Shown: positions 41,775 to 50,281 of the stretch, piece after piece
Layout: each line of letters opens with the position of its first letter
Numbering within the stretch: position 1 is the first letter of the stretch
Source: Marivita sp030148515
GTDB lineage: Bacteria > Pseudomonadota > Alphaproteobacteria > Rhodobacterales > Rhodobacteraceae
Assembly: GCF_048006345.1 (NCBI RefSeq)
Contig: NZ_CP180351.1
Span: forward strand, 1,798,001-1,862,000
Direction: 5' to 3'
Length of the DNA stretch: 64,000 nt
Program-made: the position numbers and the translations under genes
The notes under the pieces: generated by a model
Database searches by the model: none
The model's input: only the letters and a program-made list of their open reading frames with translations
What the model was told of the DNA's origin: nothing

Positions 41775-43298
41775 CTACATATCGACCGGCAAGAACACGT
41801 CCCGGTATGTGTCGCGAAGAACGTTCTTTTGAACTTTTCCCATTGTATTGCGCGGCAAATCTTCGACTTCGATCAGCTTTCTGGGATGCTTGAAACGTGC
41901 AAGTGACGCTTTGCAAGCTTCGCCAATGGCTTCGAGATTTAGAGACGCGCCGTGTTCTGGAACAATCAGACCGAGGACTGTCTCGCCAAAATCTGCGTGC
42001 GGGACACCGATGACGGCGCTTTCGAGAACACCCGGTTGTTCGTCGAGGATCAACTCGATCTCTTTGGGATAGATATTATAGCCGCCCGAGATGATAAGGT
42101 CCTTGTTCCGTCCAACGATGTGCACATAGCCGTCGTCATCAAGCTTGCCCAAATCACCGGTGATGAAGAACCCGTCCTCGCGCAATTCGGCGGCGGTTTT
42201 TTCCGGCATCTGCCAATAGCCCTTGAAGACATTGGGACCGCGGACTTCGATCTGGCCCACGTCGCCATGTGGAAGCGTTTTGCCCGTCGCCGGATCGGTG
42301 ATCTTGAGCTCCACACCCGGAAGCGGAAAACCAACTGTCCCGGCGCGGCGGTCCCCGTCATACGGGTTGGAGGTGTTCATGTTGGTTTCCGTCATGCCGT
42401 AGCGTTCGAGAATGCGGTGCCCCGTGCGCTTTTCGAACTGGACATGGGTTTCCGCCAAAAGCGGCGCGCTGCCGGACACGAAAAGCCGCATATGCGCCGT
42501 GAGGTCCTTTGTGAAGCGCGCGTCATCGAGCAGACGTGTGTAGAAGGTGGGCACCCCCATCATCGTGGTCGCCTTCGGCATGAGATCAATCATGGCATCG
42601 AGATCGAATTTCGGCAGGAAGATCATCGATCCACCGGTCGCCAGAACGACGTTGGTTGCCACGAAAAGCCCATGCGTGTGGAAGATCGGCAAAGCATGCA
42701 GCAGCACATCGTCAGACGTGAATTTCCAGAAGTCGCCCAAGGTCAGCGCGTTCGACAGAAGGTTGTCCTGCGTGAGCATCGCGCCCTTGGACCGGCCCGT
42801 CGTGCCGGAGGTGTAGAGGAACGCGGCCAAATCATCGGACGCGCGCGGCACCGTGTCGAACGAGGCAGGCATGCTCGCAGCCTGATCGGTCAGGCTTCCC
42901 CCGCCATTGGCGTTCATCGTTTCGAGCCGCGCACCCAGACGATCCGCGATTGCCTTGAGGTCATCGGCACTCTTGTCGTCGCAGACGACACACCGCGCGC
43001 CGCTGTTCTCGATGAAATAGGTGACCTCGTCGGCCGTGTAGGCCGTGTTCAGCGGCAGGAAGATGACCCCGGCCTGAACACAGGCAGCATATAGCGCGAG
43101 CGCTTCGGGCGATTTCTGCACCTGAACGGCCAACCGATCCCCCGGTTCCAGTCCGATTTCCGTCAGGACATGCGCAAGCCGCGCAGCCTTTTCGAGGAAG
43201 TCACTGTGGCTGATCACGGAGCCATCCTGCAGATGCAGGAAGGGCGTCGTCTTGCCCGCGTGAATGCCAAATAGCGAGTCGTAAAGAGGGTTGGGCAT
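41775..43298 (-). CDS. matB: Malonyl-CoA synthetase (MatB)
   Basis: A 507-residue AMP-forming ligase that makes malonyl-CoA from malonate, ATP and CoA. Motifs are LYTSGTTGRSKGAMLTQ (about 165-181), ERYGMTETNMNTSNPYDGDR, in which the M-N-x-S-N-P-Y-x-G-x-R run is diagnostic for MatB over other acyl-CoA synthetases, FITGDLGKLD, and the C-terminal NTMGKVQKNVLR. It lies 2 nt after the malonyl-CoA decarboxylase gene and is the last gene of the matPQMAB-like operon. Together the two enzymes convert imported malonate to acetyl-CoA and CO2. Confidence 0.95.
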   Translation of the reverse strand: MPNPLYDSLFGIHAGKTTPFLHLQDGSVISHSDFLEKAARLAHVLTEIGLEPGDRLAVQVQKSPEALALYAACVQAGVIFLPLNTAYTADEVTYFIENSGARCVVCDDKSADDLKAIADRLGARLETMNANGGGSLTDQAASMPASFDTVPRASDDLAAFLYTSGTTGRSKGAMLTQDNLLSNALTLGDFWKFTSDDVLLHALPIFHTHGLFVATNVVLATGGSMIFLPKFDLDAMIDLMPKATTMMGVPTFYTRLLDDARFTKDLTAHMRLFVSGSAPLLAETHVQFEKRTGHRILERYGMTETNMNTSNPYDGDRRAGTVGFPLPGVELKITDPATGKTLPHGDVGQIEVRGPNVFKGYWQMPEKTAAELREDGFFITGDLGKLDDDGYVHIVGRNKDLIISGGYNIYPKEIELILDEQPGVLESAVIGVPHADFGETVLGLIVPEHGASLNLEAIGEACKASLARFKHPRKLIEVEDLPRNTMGKVQKNVLRDTYRDVFLPVDM

Positions 43299-43300
43299 GG

Positions 43301-44560
43301 TTATGCCTCCTCGGTCAGTAATTTCGTGGCATTTGCCGAAAGCGACCGGAAGCCGGAGGACATCGCAACCGTTTGCGAGGTTGCAAAACGTTCGTGGTTT
43401 TCGGCCACCTTCTTGAGATCGTAGTGATAGTTCACCATCACACCGAGTGATTGACGCACCCCGTTGGGCGACGTGTCCGCGTTCAGGTGCACATCATGCA
43501 GTTGCGCGCCGTTGCCCAAATGAAACCGCGCGACCGGATCCAGCGGCACGCCATCCGGGCGCTTGGCTTCGGCGAGGTAGTGCGCGGCCAGTGCACGCAA
43601 GGTTTCGCCGTCTGGCTTGCTTGCTTGCGGGTGCTGTTGCGACAGCCAAGAGGTAAATCCCGGGATAGGCGACAGAGTGATGAAGGTCTTCAGACCGGGA
43701 AGCTCGGCTGCCAGATCCGCGGCCACCTGTTTGATCAGCATGTTGCCGAATGAAATACCGGCAAGCCCCGCCTGACAGTTCGAGATGGAGTAGAACACCG
43801 CCGTGTCCGCATCCTGTGCAAGCAACACCTCCCGGTTTTCCGAGAGCAAGGCCTGAACCGATCCCGCAATCCCGCGCGTCAACGCGACCTCGACAAAGAT
43901 CAGCGGCTCATCCGGCATGGCCGGGTGAAAAAATGCAAAGCAGCGCCGATCCTTGGGCTGCAGACGCCGGCGCAGGTCATCCCAGCTGTCGATTGCATGG
44001 ACAGCTTCGTAGGCGATGATCTTTTCGAGGATGTCTGCGGGACTTTCCCAACTGATCCGCCGCAGAACAAGGAAGCCCCGGTTGAACCAGCTTGCAAAGA
44101 GGTGCCGAAAATCGAGATCGAGGGCCTGAAGCGCTTCGTCGCCCCGTGCCAGCCGCAACAGGTCGGCTCGCATCCGGACCAGCGACTTCGTTGCGCCCGG
44201 CACCTGGTTCAGACGGCGGATCAACTCCTGCCTCGGCGGTTCGGACGCGGCCATCACCGCGCGATAGGTCGCCTTTGACTGACCTTCGGCCTCATAGGCG
44301 TCAAGCGCCGCACGCAGGGCAGATGGGACAATCGCGAGGTTGGTCGCGATGTGCCGGAAGAAGTCCAGCTTTGCGTCGTCGTCCATCTCTCCGTAGCGGT
44401 CGATGATCTGCCGCGCGAGGCCCGCACCTGTCACTTCGCCCGCGCCACTGATCAGGTCGGCGACCAGCGCCGTCACCGGTCGGCTGTCTCGGCGCACCGG
44501 ACCCCAGGGTCTGTACCGCCGCTCGAACACCGTCGAAAGAAGGTCAGCGAAGAGCGTCAT
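43301..44560 (-). CDS. matA: Malonyl-CoA decarboxylase
   Basis: A 419-residue malonyl-CoA decarboxylase that converts malonyl-CoA to acetyl-CoA and CO2. The N-terminal helical part includes FRHIATNLAIVPSAL and LRRISWESPADILEKIIAYEAVHAI; the catalytic GNAT-like half has FFHPAMPDEPLIFVEVALTRG, FYSISNCQAGLAGISFGN and TLSPIPGF, with the Ser and His expected for the family (HLGNGAQLHDVHLNAD). The ATG overlaps the dctM stop (ATGA). The frame stays open upstream through dctM, but that part is out-of-frame transporter sequence. Confidence 0.95.
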   Translation of the reverse strand: MTLFADLLSTVFERRYRPWGPVRRDSRPVTALVADLISGAGEVTGAGLARQIIDRYGEMDDDAKLDFFRHIATNLAIVPSALRAALDAYEAEGQSKATYRAVMAASEPPRQELIRRLNQVPGATKSLVRMRADLLRLARGDEALQALDLDFRHLFASWFNRGFLVLRRISWESPADILEKIIAYEAVHAIDSWDDLRRRLQPKDRRCFAFFHPAMPDEPLIFVEVALTRGIAGSVQALLSENREVLLAQDADTAVFYSISNCQAGLAGISFGNMLIKQVAADLAAELPGLKTFITLSPIPGFTSWLSQQHPQASKPDGETLRALAAHYLAEAKRPDGVPLDPVARFHLGNGAQLHDVHLNADTSPNGVRQSLGVMVNYHYDLKKVAENHERFATSQTVAMSSGFRSLSANATKLLTEEA

Positions 44561-45873
44561 ATCGCAGGGCCCATGATCAGGTCCGGGAGCCATGTTACAA
44601 TCCCGGGGAACAGGCACAGCAGAATGATCGCGAGCACCATGCAGCCGACATAGGGCAGCGATCCGACAAGGATGGTCTTGAGCTTGATGTCGGGCGCGAT
44701 GCCGTTGATGACGTAAAGGTTTAGTCCGACTGGCGGTGAAATCAGGCCGATCTCCATATTGATCGTCAGGATCACCGCGAACCAGATCGGATCGAACCCA
44801 GCGGCAAGGATGATAGGCAGCAGGATCGGTGCCGCCATCAGGATCACCGCTACGGGCGGCAGGAAGAAACCCGCGACCAACAGGAAGATGTTGATTGCGA
44901 ACATGAGCACCCAACGGTTCACATCCAGCGTTCCGATCCATTCGGCGATGGATTGCGTGATGAAAAGCGAGCTGAGCATGTAGCTGAAAACGCCCGCCGC
45001 GCCGATGATGAAGAGGATCATCACGGATTCCCGCGTGCTGTCCCGCAGGACAACCCACAGGGCCGTGGGGCTCCACAGCTTGTAGATGATCATCGCGATC
45101 AGAAGGCACATCAGGGCACCCACGGCCGCCGTCTCTGACGGCGTCGCGATCCCGCCATACATGGCGTAGAGCACACCGAGGATGATCATGAGAAACGGCA
45201 AGACGCGCGGCAGGATCTCGAACTTCTGCCGCCAGGTATAGGGCGTCGCCGTCAGGACAGACGCATCTCCGGACCGCCAGGTCGAGTAAAGCGACCACGC
45301 CATGAACAGGGTCACAAGAAGCAGGCCCGGAATAACCCCCGCCAGAAACAGGCGTCCGATAGAGGTTTCGGTCGCGATGCCATAGACGATCATCGTCACG
45401 GAGGGCGGGATCAGAATGCCCAGCGTGCCACCTGCGGCAATGGACCCTGCAGCGACCGCATCGGGATAGCCGCGCTTGCGCATCTCGGGGATGCCCATCT
45501 TGCCGATGGCGGCACAGGTCGCGGGGCTCGACCCCGACATTGCCGAGAAAAGCGCACAGGCTCCGAGGTTGGAAATCACCAAACCGCCGGGCACGCGGGT
45601 CAGCCAACGTTCAAGCGCCTCATAGAGGTCTGCGCCCGCTCTTGTAGAGGCAATGGCGGCGCCCATGATGATGAACATCGGGATCGACAGCAGGGCAAAG
45701 GAGTTCAGTTTGCCGAACATGATCTCGGGCAGCAGCTCGAGCGACCGCATGCCGTCGAAGACGATCAGAAAACCGGCGGAGACGATGACCAGACCCAGCG
45801 CGACGGACACGCCCGAGAACAGGACCACGATCGTGGCGATGGCGACGAAGGCGCCCAGGACAAGCGGATCCAT
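44557..45873 (-). CDS. matM: TRAP transporter large permease of the malonate locus
   Basis: A 438-residue DctM-type permease with about twelve hydrophobic segments. Family stretches are SGSSPATCAAIGKMGIPEM, GTLGILIPPSVTMIVYGIA and ISPPVGLNLYVINGI. The start overlaps the small permease stop (TGATG) and the stop overlaps the decarboxylase start, so transport and catabolic genes are translationally coupled. Gene order matches the malonate TRAP system matPQMAB described in Sinorhizobium meliloti. Confidence 0.92.
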   Translation of the reverse strand: MDPLVLGAFVAIATIVVLFSGVSVALGLVIVSAGFLIVFDGMRSLELLPEIMFGKLNSFALLSIPMFIIMGAAIASTRAGADLYEALERWLTRVPGGLVISNLGACALFSAMSGSSPATCAAIGKMGIPEMRKRGYPDAVAAGSIAAGGTLGILIPPSVTMIVYGIATETSIGRLFLAGVIPGLLLVTLFMAWSLYSTWRSGDASVLTATPYTWRQKFEILPRVLPFLMIILGVLYAMYGGIATPSETAAVGALMCLLIAMIIYKLWSPTALWVVLRDSTRESVMILFIIGAAGVFSYMLSSLFITQSIAEWIGTLDVNRWVLMFAINIFLLVAGFFLPPVAVILMAAPILLPIILAAGFDPIWFAVILTINMEIGLISPPVGLNLYVINGIAPDIKLKTILVGSLPYVGCMVLAIILLCLFPGIVTWLPDLIMGPAI

Positions 45874-46421
45874 CAGTTATTCTCCAGTCCGAAAGGTTTG
45901 TCGGCACCGATCAGCAGCGCCACGAAATCGGCGATCAGTTGAAGCAGGAACAGGCCGAACCCCACGGGTAGAGCCAGATAAGGTATCCAGAGCCGCACCG
46001 CCCAGACTGTTTCGGATTTCCACCCGCGCGACCAGGCAAGGTGCCAGAAGTCATAGGCATACCAGAACATCACGGCGACAACGACGATGGACAGGCCCAG
46101 CGTCAGGACAGCGAGCGCGAAGCGCGGACGCGGCGCAAGCGCCAGCGGGATCAGATCGACATTCACATGGCCCCGCATCCGTTGGACGTAAGGCAAGCCG
46201 ATGAGTGTCGAGGCCACCATAAGGTAGATCACCGCCTCGGTCTGCCAAACGGTCGACTGATTGAGAACGAAGCGCACGAAGATCATCTGGCAGGTGATGA
46301 AGACCGAAGTCAGGATCATCGCCGCCGCGGTCCAGCCCGCCATGGTCGAGATGCCGTTCACGATGCGCAGGAAGGGGTTGCCGCCGGTGCGTGCCGGGGC
46401 AGCAGAGAGTTGCGTCGCCAT
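45873..46421 (-). CDS. matQ: TRAP transporter small permease of the malonate locus
   Basis: A 182-residue DctQ protein with four hydrophobic segments (about 20-45, 57-78, 98-120, 140-162) and the family run AVIYLMVASTLIGLPYVQRMRGHVNVDLI. It lies between the hairpin after matP and matM, and overlaps matM by one base. Confidence 0.88.
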   Translation of the reverse strand: MATQLSAAPARTGGNPFLRIVNGISTMAGWTAAAMILTSVFITCQMIFVRFVLNQSTVWQTEAVIYLMVASTLIGLPYVQRMRGHVNVDLIPLALAPRPRFALAVLTLGLSIVVVAVMFWYAYDFWHLAWSRGWKSETVWAVRLWIPYLALPVGFGLFLLQLIADFVALLIGADKPFGLENN

Positions 46422-46451
46422 GACATCCTCGCGTCAGTTCCGAAACAGGTT

Positions 46452-46476
46452 CGGGGACGGCGCGGTGCCGTCCCCG
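46452..46476 (-). other. GC-rich intercistronic hairpin after matP
   Basis: Perfect 10-bp arms CGGGGACGGC and GCCGTCCCCG with a 5-nt loop, 10 nt after the matP stop. No U-tract follows on the minus strand. It probably sets a high ratio of binding protein to permease. Confidence 0.6.
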
Positions 46477-46486
46477 GCGGATCACA

Positions 46487-47473
46487 TCACTCGACGGCCA
46501 GAGCCATGTCCAGCAGAGCCTGCCCATCCGGCAGCTCTTCGACGAAGGCCTTGAAGGACGTTTCCTTGGCCAAGGCCAGCCACGCATCGAAGTCTTCCTG
46601 CGTCATCTCGGCGATTTCCACGTTTGCAGCACGGAATGCCTCGACCGAAGCCGCGTCTTCCTTTTTGGCTTCTTCAAGGTAGAAGGCTTCGGCCTTTTCG
46701 GCAGCCGCCATCAGAGCAGCCTGCTGTTCGGAACTCAGGCCGTCGAAGGTGGATTTGTTCATCAGAAGCGGCTGGTACATGAACCAAAGTGCGAATTCGC
46801 CTGCGGGCGTATAGCACGCAACCTGTTCGTAAAGGCGGAACGACACGAAGGACGAGGACGACGTGTTGACCGCATCCAGAACGCCCGACTGCATCGCGTT
46901 ATAGACTTCGGACGAGGCCATCGAGGCGATCGACGCCCCTGCCCCGGCCAGCATCTGCTCGAACGATTTGCCCGCGGCACGGGTCTGAAGGCCTGCAATA
47001 TCTTCGGGTTTGCGAATGCACTTGTCTTTGGCAGCGAAGCCTCCGGCGAGATAGCCGTGCACCAGCACCATCACGTCGTCTTCGGCCATCTTCTCTTCCA
47101 GAGCGGTCATGAAGGGGCTGTCGGACAGGCGCGCAGCGTGGTCGTGGTTCTTCACCAGTCCCGGCATCAGCGTGAGGTTGTAGGCAGGCTGCTGACCACC
47201 GGCATAGGACAGCGGCAGCACCGTCATGTCGAGCTGACCGCGCGACAGGGGCGTGTATTGCTCGCGTGCTTTGAACAGCGACTCGGTCGGAAAAATCTTG
47301 ATATCGAGGTCGACACCGGCTGCGGCGACCTCGTCGGCGACGATCTGCGCAACCTGATGGCGCACGTCCTTGTCGGACCACTGATGGGACAAGCGCAGTT
47401 CTGTTGCGTTGGCACTCAGCGCGCCCGCGAACAGAGCAGCGGCAGCCGCTGCGGTGGCGAAAAACTTGTTCAT
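46487..47473 (-). CDS. matP: TRAP transporter solute-binding protein, probably malonate
   Basis: A 328-residue DctP-type binding protein. The signal peptide MNKFFATAAAAAALFAGALSANA ends near residue 23. Family parts are DIKIFPTESLFKAREQYTPL, DIAGLQTRAAGKSFEQML with the ligand-contact Arg, and SSEVYNAMQSGVLDAVNTSS. It heads matPQMAB. Linkage to malonyl-CoA synthetase and decarboxylase makes malonate the likely ligand. The ATG at 47473 follows AGGGAGGATTCC. It is divergent from the GntR gene. Confidence 0.92.
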   Translation of the reverse strand: MNKFFATAAAAAALFAGALSANATELRLSHQWSDKDVRHQVAQIVADEVAAAGVDLDIKIFPTESLFKAREQYTPLSRGQLDMTVLPLSYAGGQQPAYNLTLMPGLVKNHDHAARLSDSPFMTALEEKMAEDDVMVLVHGYLAGGFAAKDKCIRKPEDIAGLQTRAAGKSFEQMLAGAGASIASMASSEVYNAMQSGVLDAVNTSSSSFVSFRLYEQVACYTPAGEFALWFMYQPLLMNKSTFDGLSSEQQAALMAAAEKAEAFYLEEAKKEDAASVEAFRAANVEIAEMTQEDFDAWLALAKETSFKAFVEELPDGQALLDMALAVE

Positions 47474-47550
47474 GGAATCCTCCCTAAAACTCCCGATTCT
47501 CCTCGGAACCGTGTACCAAGGTATCGGCGGTGTGTTCGAAGTCAATATTT

Positions 47551-47560
47551 TTGTATACAA
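47551..47560. promoter_or_regulatory. TTGTATACAA palindrome, candidate GntR operator
   Basis: A perfect 10-bp palindrome between the matP and gntR starts. FadR-type GntR regulators typically bind short palindromes with a central GTATAC-like core, so this is a good candidate for autoregulation and matP control. Confidence 0.55.
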
Positions 47561-47607
47561 GACAAACTATCTTGCATTCTAACTCACTTGTGGATACAGA
47601 CGAAAAC

Positions 47608-48264
47608 ATGGAAAGAAAGCGATCTGACATCATTGCCGACGAGATAGAAGGGCTGATTTTTGACGGCACCCTCGCCGATGGTGAACGACTGGACGAAGTG
47701 CAGTTGGCCAGTCGCTTTGACGTATCCCGCACGCCAATTCGCGAAGCATTGCAGCGGCTTGCACAGTCCGGCCTTGTCGAGCAGTTGCCCAGACGCGGCG
47801 TGTTTGTGCGCCAACCCGGACCGGTCGAACTGATCGAGATGTTCGAGGTTATGGCCGAATTGGAAGCGGTCTGTGCGAGACTTGCCGCGACACGTATTTC
47901 GGACGCCGCTTTGCAAAAGCTGCACGACACAAACGCGCTTTGCGATGCTGCGGTCGAAGCCAATGATGCCAACGGCTATTTCCGCGAAAACGAGCGGTTC
48001 CACGCACTGTTGTACCGCCAATCCGGCAACAGCTTCCTCGAGCAGGAATGTTTTCGCCTGCACCGTCGTCTCCAACCGTTCCGGCGATTGCAGCTGCAAC
48101 TCCGGGGGCGACTGCGGCAATCGATGTCCGAGCATAAGGCGATTGTGGCCGCACTCGAAAACGGGGACGGTGAAACAGCTGCAAATGTGATGCGCGCGCA
48201 TATCGCCGTTCAGGGCGAAAAGTTTCATCACCTTATGGCCAGCCTCAAACCAGCTGCAGAATAA
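47608..48264 (+). CDS. GntR-family regulator (FadR/FCD type) of malonate use
   Basis: A 218-residue GntR regulator. The winged helix (about 5-70) has LDEVQLASRFDVSRTPIREALQRLAQSGL, and the C-terminal FCD domain has MFEVMAELEAVCARLAATR and the metal-ligand-like NERFHALLYRQSGN and SEHKAIVAALENGD. Divergent from matPQMAB, it corresponds in position to GtrA of the S. meliloti malonate locus. The ATG at 47608 is used; the in-frame extension to 47530 would cover the palindrome at 47551. Confidence 0.9.
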   Translation: MERKRSDIIADEIEGLIFDGTLADGERLDEVQLASRFDVSRTPIREALQRLAQSGLVEQLPRRGVFVRQPGPVELIEMFEVMAELEAVCARLAATRISDAALQKLHDTNALCDAAVEANDANGYFRENERFHALLYRQSGNSFLEQECFRLHRRLQPFRRLQLQLRGRLRQSMSEHKAIVAALENGDGETAANVMRAHIAVQGEKFHHLMASLKPAAE

Positions 48265-48341
48265 AGATTTCGGGCCGTGCGCAGCCGTATCGCGACCACG
48301 GCAATAGCTGCCTCCTGTCCAACCACTGAAAGAATAAGCTC

Positions 48342-49361
48342 ATGAGCAAGACTTACCGAGCCGTCACACTTCCGAAGTTTGGTGCAGAGCACCTCATGTT
48401 GACAGAGCGCACGGTTCCCGATCCAAGTCCAAATGAGATTGTTATTCGGTTAACGTCGGCATCGGTGAATTACCGCGACGTGGTCGTTGTCGACGGGACG
48501 TACAGACCCGACATGGCCCTTCCGATTGTCCCGCTCTCCGATGGCTGCGGCGAAGTCGTTTCAATCGGCGACGGCGTGACCCGGTTCAAAGTGGGTGACC
48601 GTGCCCTGCCCGTCTACACACGGGGCTGGACGAACGGACGCGCAACACTTGAGCAGCGTACCGCGCGAACGCTCGGTGGCCCCTTCGACGGAGTCGCCCG
48701 AGAAATGATCGCAGTATCTGAAGACAATGCGGTGCATGCGCCCTCAACCCTGTCCGATCGCGAGGCCAGCACCCTGCCTATCGCAGCCCTCACAGCGTGG
48801 ACCACGCTCAAACAAGCGGGCGCACGGCCCGGGCAATGGGTCCTCACAATGGGGACAGGCGGCGTCGCACTTTTTGCTCTGCAATTCGCGAAACTCGCAG
48901 GGGCATCCGTCGTGGCATTGACGTCCTCTCAGGAAAAGGCGGATTTGCTGTCCACCCTAGGCGCGGACGCGGTCGTGAATTACCAAGAGACCCCGGATTG
49001 GGCCCCCGTCGTTCGGGACATCAGCGGTGGTGGCGTTGATATCGCCATTGAAACCGTGGGCTCCACCCTGCCCCAGACCTTGCAGAGCATGGCCTTTAAT
49101 GGGTTTGTGGGCGTAATCGGGTTTCTGGGTTCCAAACAGGCACCTGCCGATATCGGCAAACTCATTGGCGGCTGTATTCGTGTGCAGGGGATCGCCACGG
49201 GGTCCCGCACCAACCTTGAAGAGGCGATCTCTGCCATCGATGCTCATGGATTGAAGCCAATCCTCGACGAGGCCCGTTTTTCGATGGATCAAGTCGGCGA
49301 AGCTCTGAAGCGTCAGGCAAGTCGTGGTCACATCGGCAAGATTACAATAGATCTGTCCTAG
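48342..49361 (+). CDS. Zinc-free MDR-family NAD(P)-dependent oxidoreductase
   Basis: A 339-residue medium-chain dehydrogenase/reductase of the quinone-oxidoreductase/zinc-independent type. The N-terminal GroES-like fold has SASVNYRDVVVVDGTY and the SDGCGEVVSIGDGVTRFKVGDR region; the Rossmann part has VLTMGTGGVALFALQFAKLAGA (Gly-rich nucleotide motif near 168-175). The structural Cys set of zinc alcohol dehydrogenases is absent. It lies 77 nt after the GntR gene on the same strand and is not obviously part of malonate use. Substrate unknown. Confidence 0.85.
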   Translation: MSKTYRAVTLPKFGAEHLMLTERTVPDPSPNEIVIRLTSASVNYRDVVVVDGTYRPDMALPIVPLSDGCGEVVSIGDGVTRFKVGDRALPVYTRGWTNGRATLEQRTARTLGGPFDGVAREMIAVSEDNAVHAPSTLSDREASTLPIAALTAWTTLKQAGARPGQWVLTMGTGGVALFALQFAKLAGASVVALTSSQEKADLLSTLGADAVVNYQETPDWAPVVRDISGGGVDIAIETVGSTLPQTLQSMAFNGFVGVIGFLGSKQAPADIGKLIGGCIRVQGIATGSRTNLEEAISAIDAHGLKPILDEARFSMDQVGEALKRQASRGHIGKITIDLS

Positions 49362-49409
49362 GAAGACCATGAAACCACGGGATAATCGGACGTCTCACGG
49401 CCACCCACC

Positions 49410-50270
49410 TCAGAGGTGAATTTTCAATCCATCAAAGCCGATCAGAACGCTCAGTTCCCCGGCATATTCTGAGGTCGCGGCGTCCCAGTCCTCCTTTGTA
49501 AAGGTCGGGTCGTCGGAGGGGATCAGATGTGACAAGGCAAGTCGCTTCACCCCGGCTTCCGCCGCGATGCGCGCCGCGTCATGGGCGAATGTGTGGGATC
49601 GAAGCCAATGCTCGTAGAGTTTGTCGCTGCCGTTCCCGACCCGCTCAAGAAGCGCCGGCAACGCGGCCTCCAGCATGGCTTCATGCACCAGAAGGTCTGC
49701 ACCGCGCGCGAAGTCTGACATCGCGTCAAACGGTGCGGTGTCGCCGGAGCACACGACATGGACCTCATTTGTGCGAAACGACAGGGCAAAGCAATCCACG
49801 AGTGGCGGGTGGACGGTCCGGATGGCCGAAACGGTGAGGCCGTCCCTTTCAAAGAAGACGCCTTCGGAAATTGGGTGGATCGAGACGAGAGCAGCAAGGT
49901 CAGGCCGACCTTCATCCTCGATGCGCAGGTCGATGTCGCATTTCATCGACGCAAGAAAGCCATTCCAACAGGCATCTAGCCCGGGCGGGCCATACACCTC
50001 GACCGGGGTTTTCAGACCCGCCACCCACGCCGTGTGAATGAGCGGACCCAGTTCCAGAAAATGGTCCGAATGCAGGTGGGTGATGAAAATCAGGGACAGG
50101 TCCTTGAGGGCAAAGCCCTTATCCACCAGCCCTTTCGTCACCCCAAGGCCGCAATCGACGACGATGTCTCGCCCGCCCAAATGATAGAGGTTCGAGGTCG
50201 GCATCGACGACCCCGTTCTGATCGCAGGACCACCCTTGGTGCCAAGCAGAACCACGTAATTTTCGGACAT
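49410..50270 (-). CDS. MBL-fold metallohydrolase (RNase Z/arylsulfatase-like)
   Basis: A 286-residue metallo-beta-lactamase-fold hydrolase. The metal motif is THLHSDHFLELG (His near residues 64-69), with CSGDTAPFD as the later Asp ligand region, LVHEAML, and the final His in LSHLIPSDD. It is a member of the RNase Z-like/phnP-like MBL group, many of which are small-molecule hydrolases. It lies 11 nt after the aminotransferase stop as the last gene of the tct-P450-ligase-amidotransferase-iclR unit, so it probably hydrolyses a lactone or ester in that pathway rather than processing tRNA. Confidence 0.83.
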   Translation of the reverse strand: MSENYVVLLGTKGGPAIRTGSSMPTSNLYHLGGRDIVVDCGLGVTKGLVDKGFALKDLSLIFITHLHSDHFLELGPLIHTAWVAGLKTPVEVYGPPGLDACWNGFLASMKCDIDLRIEDEGRPDLAALVSIHPISEGVFFERDGLTVSAIRTVHPPLVDCFALSFRTNEVHVVCSGDTAPFDAMSDFARGADLLVHEAMLEAALPALLERVGNGSDKLYEHWLRSHTFAHDAARIAAEAGVKRLALSHLIPSDDPTFTKEDWDAATSEYAGELSVLIGFDGLKIHL

Positions 50271-50281
50271 ACGACTGGCCC

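Noticed and set aside
43301..45607. N-terminal extension of malonyl-CoA decarboxylase to 768 residues
   Set aside because: The extra part is out-of-frame translation of dctM. The ATG at 44560 overlaps the dctM stop and gives the normal family length.
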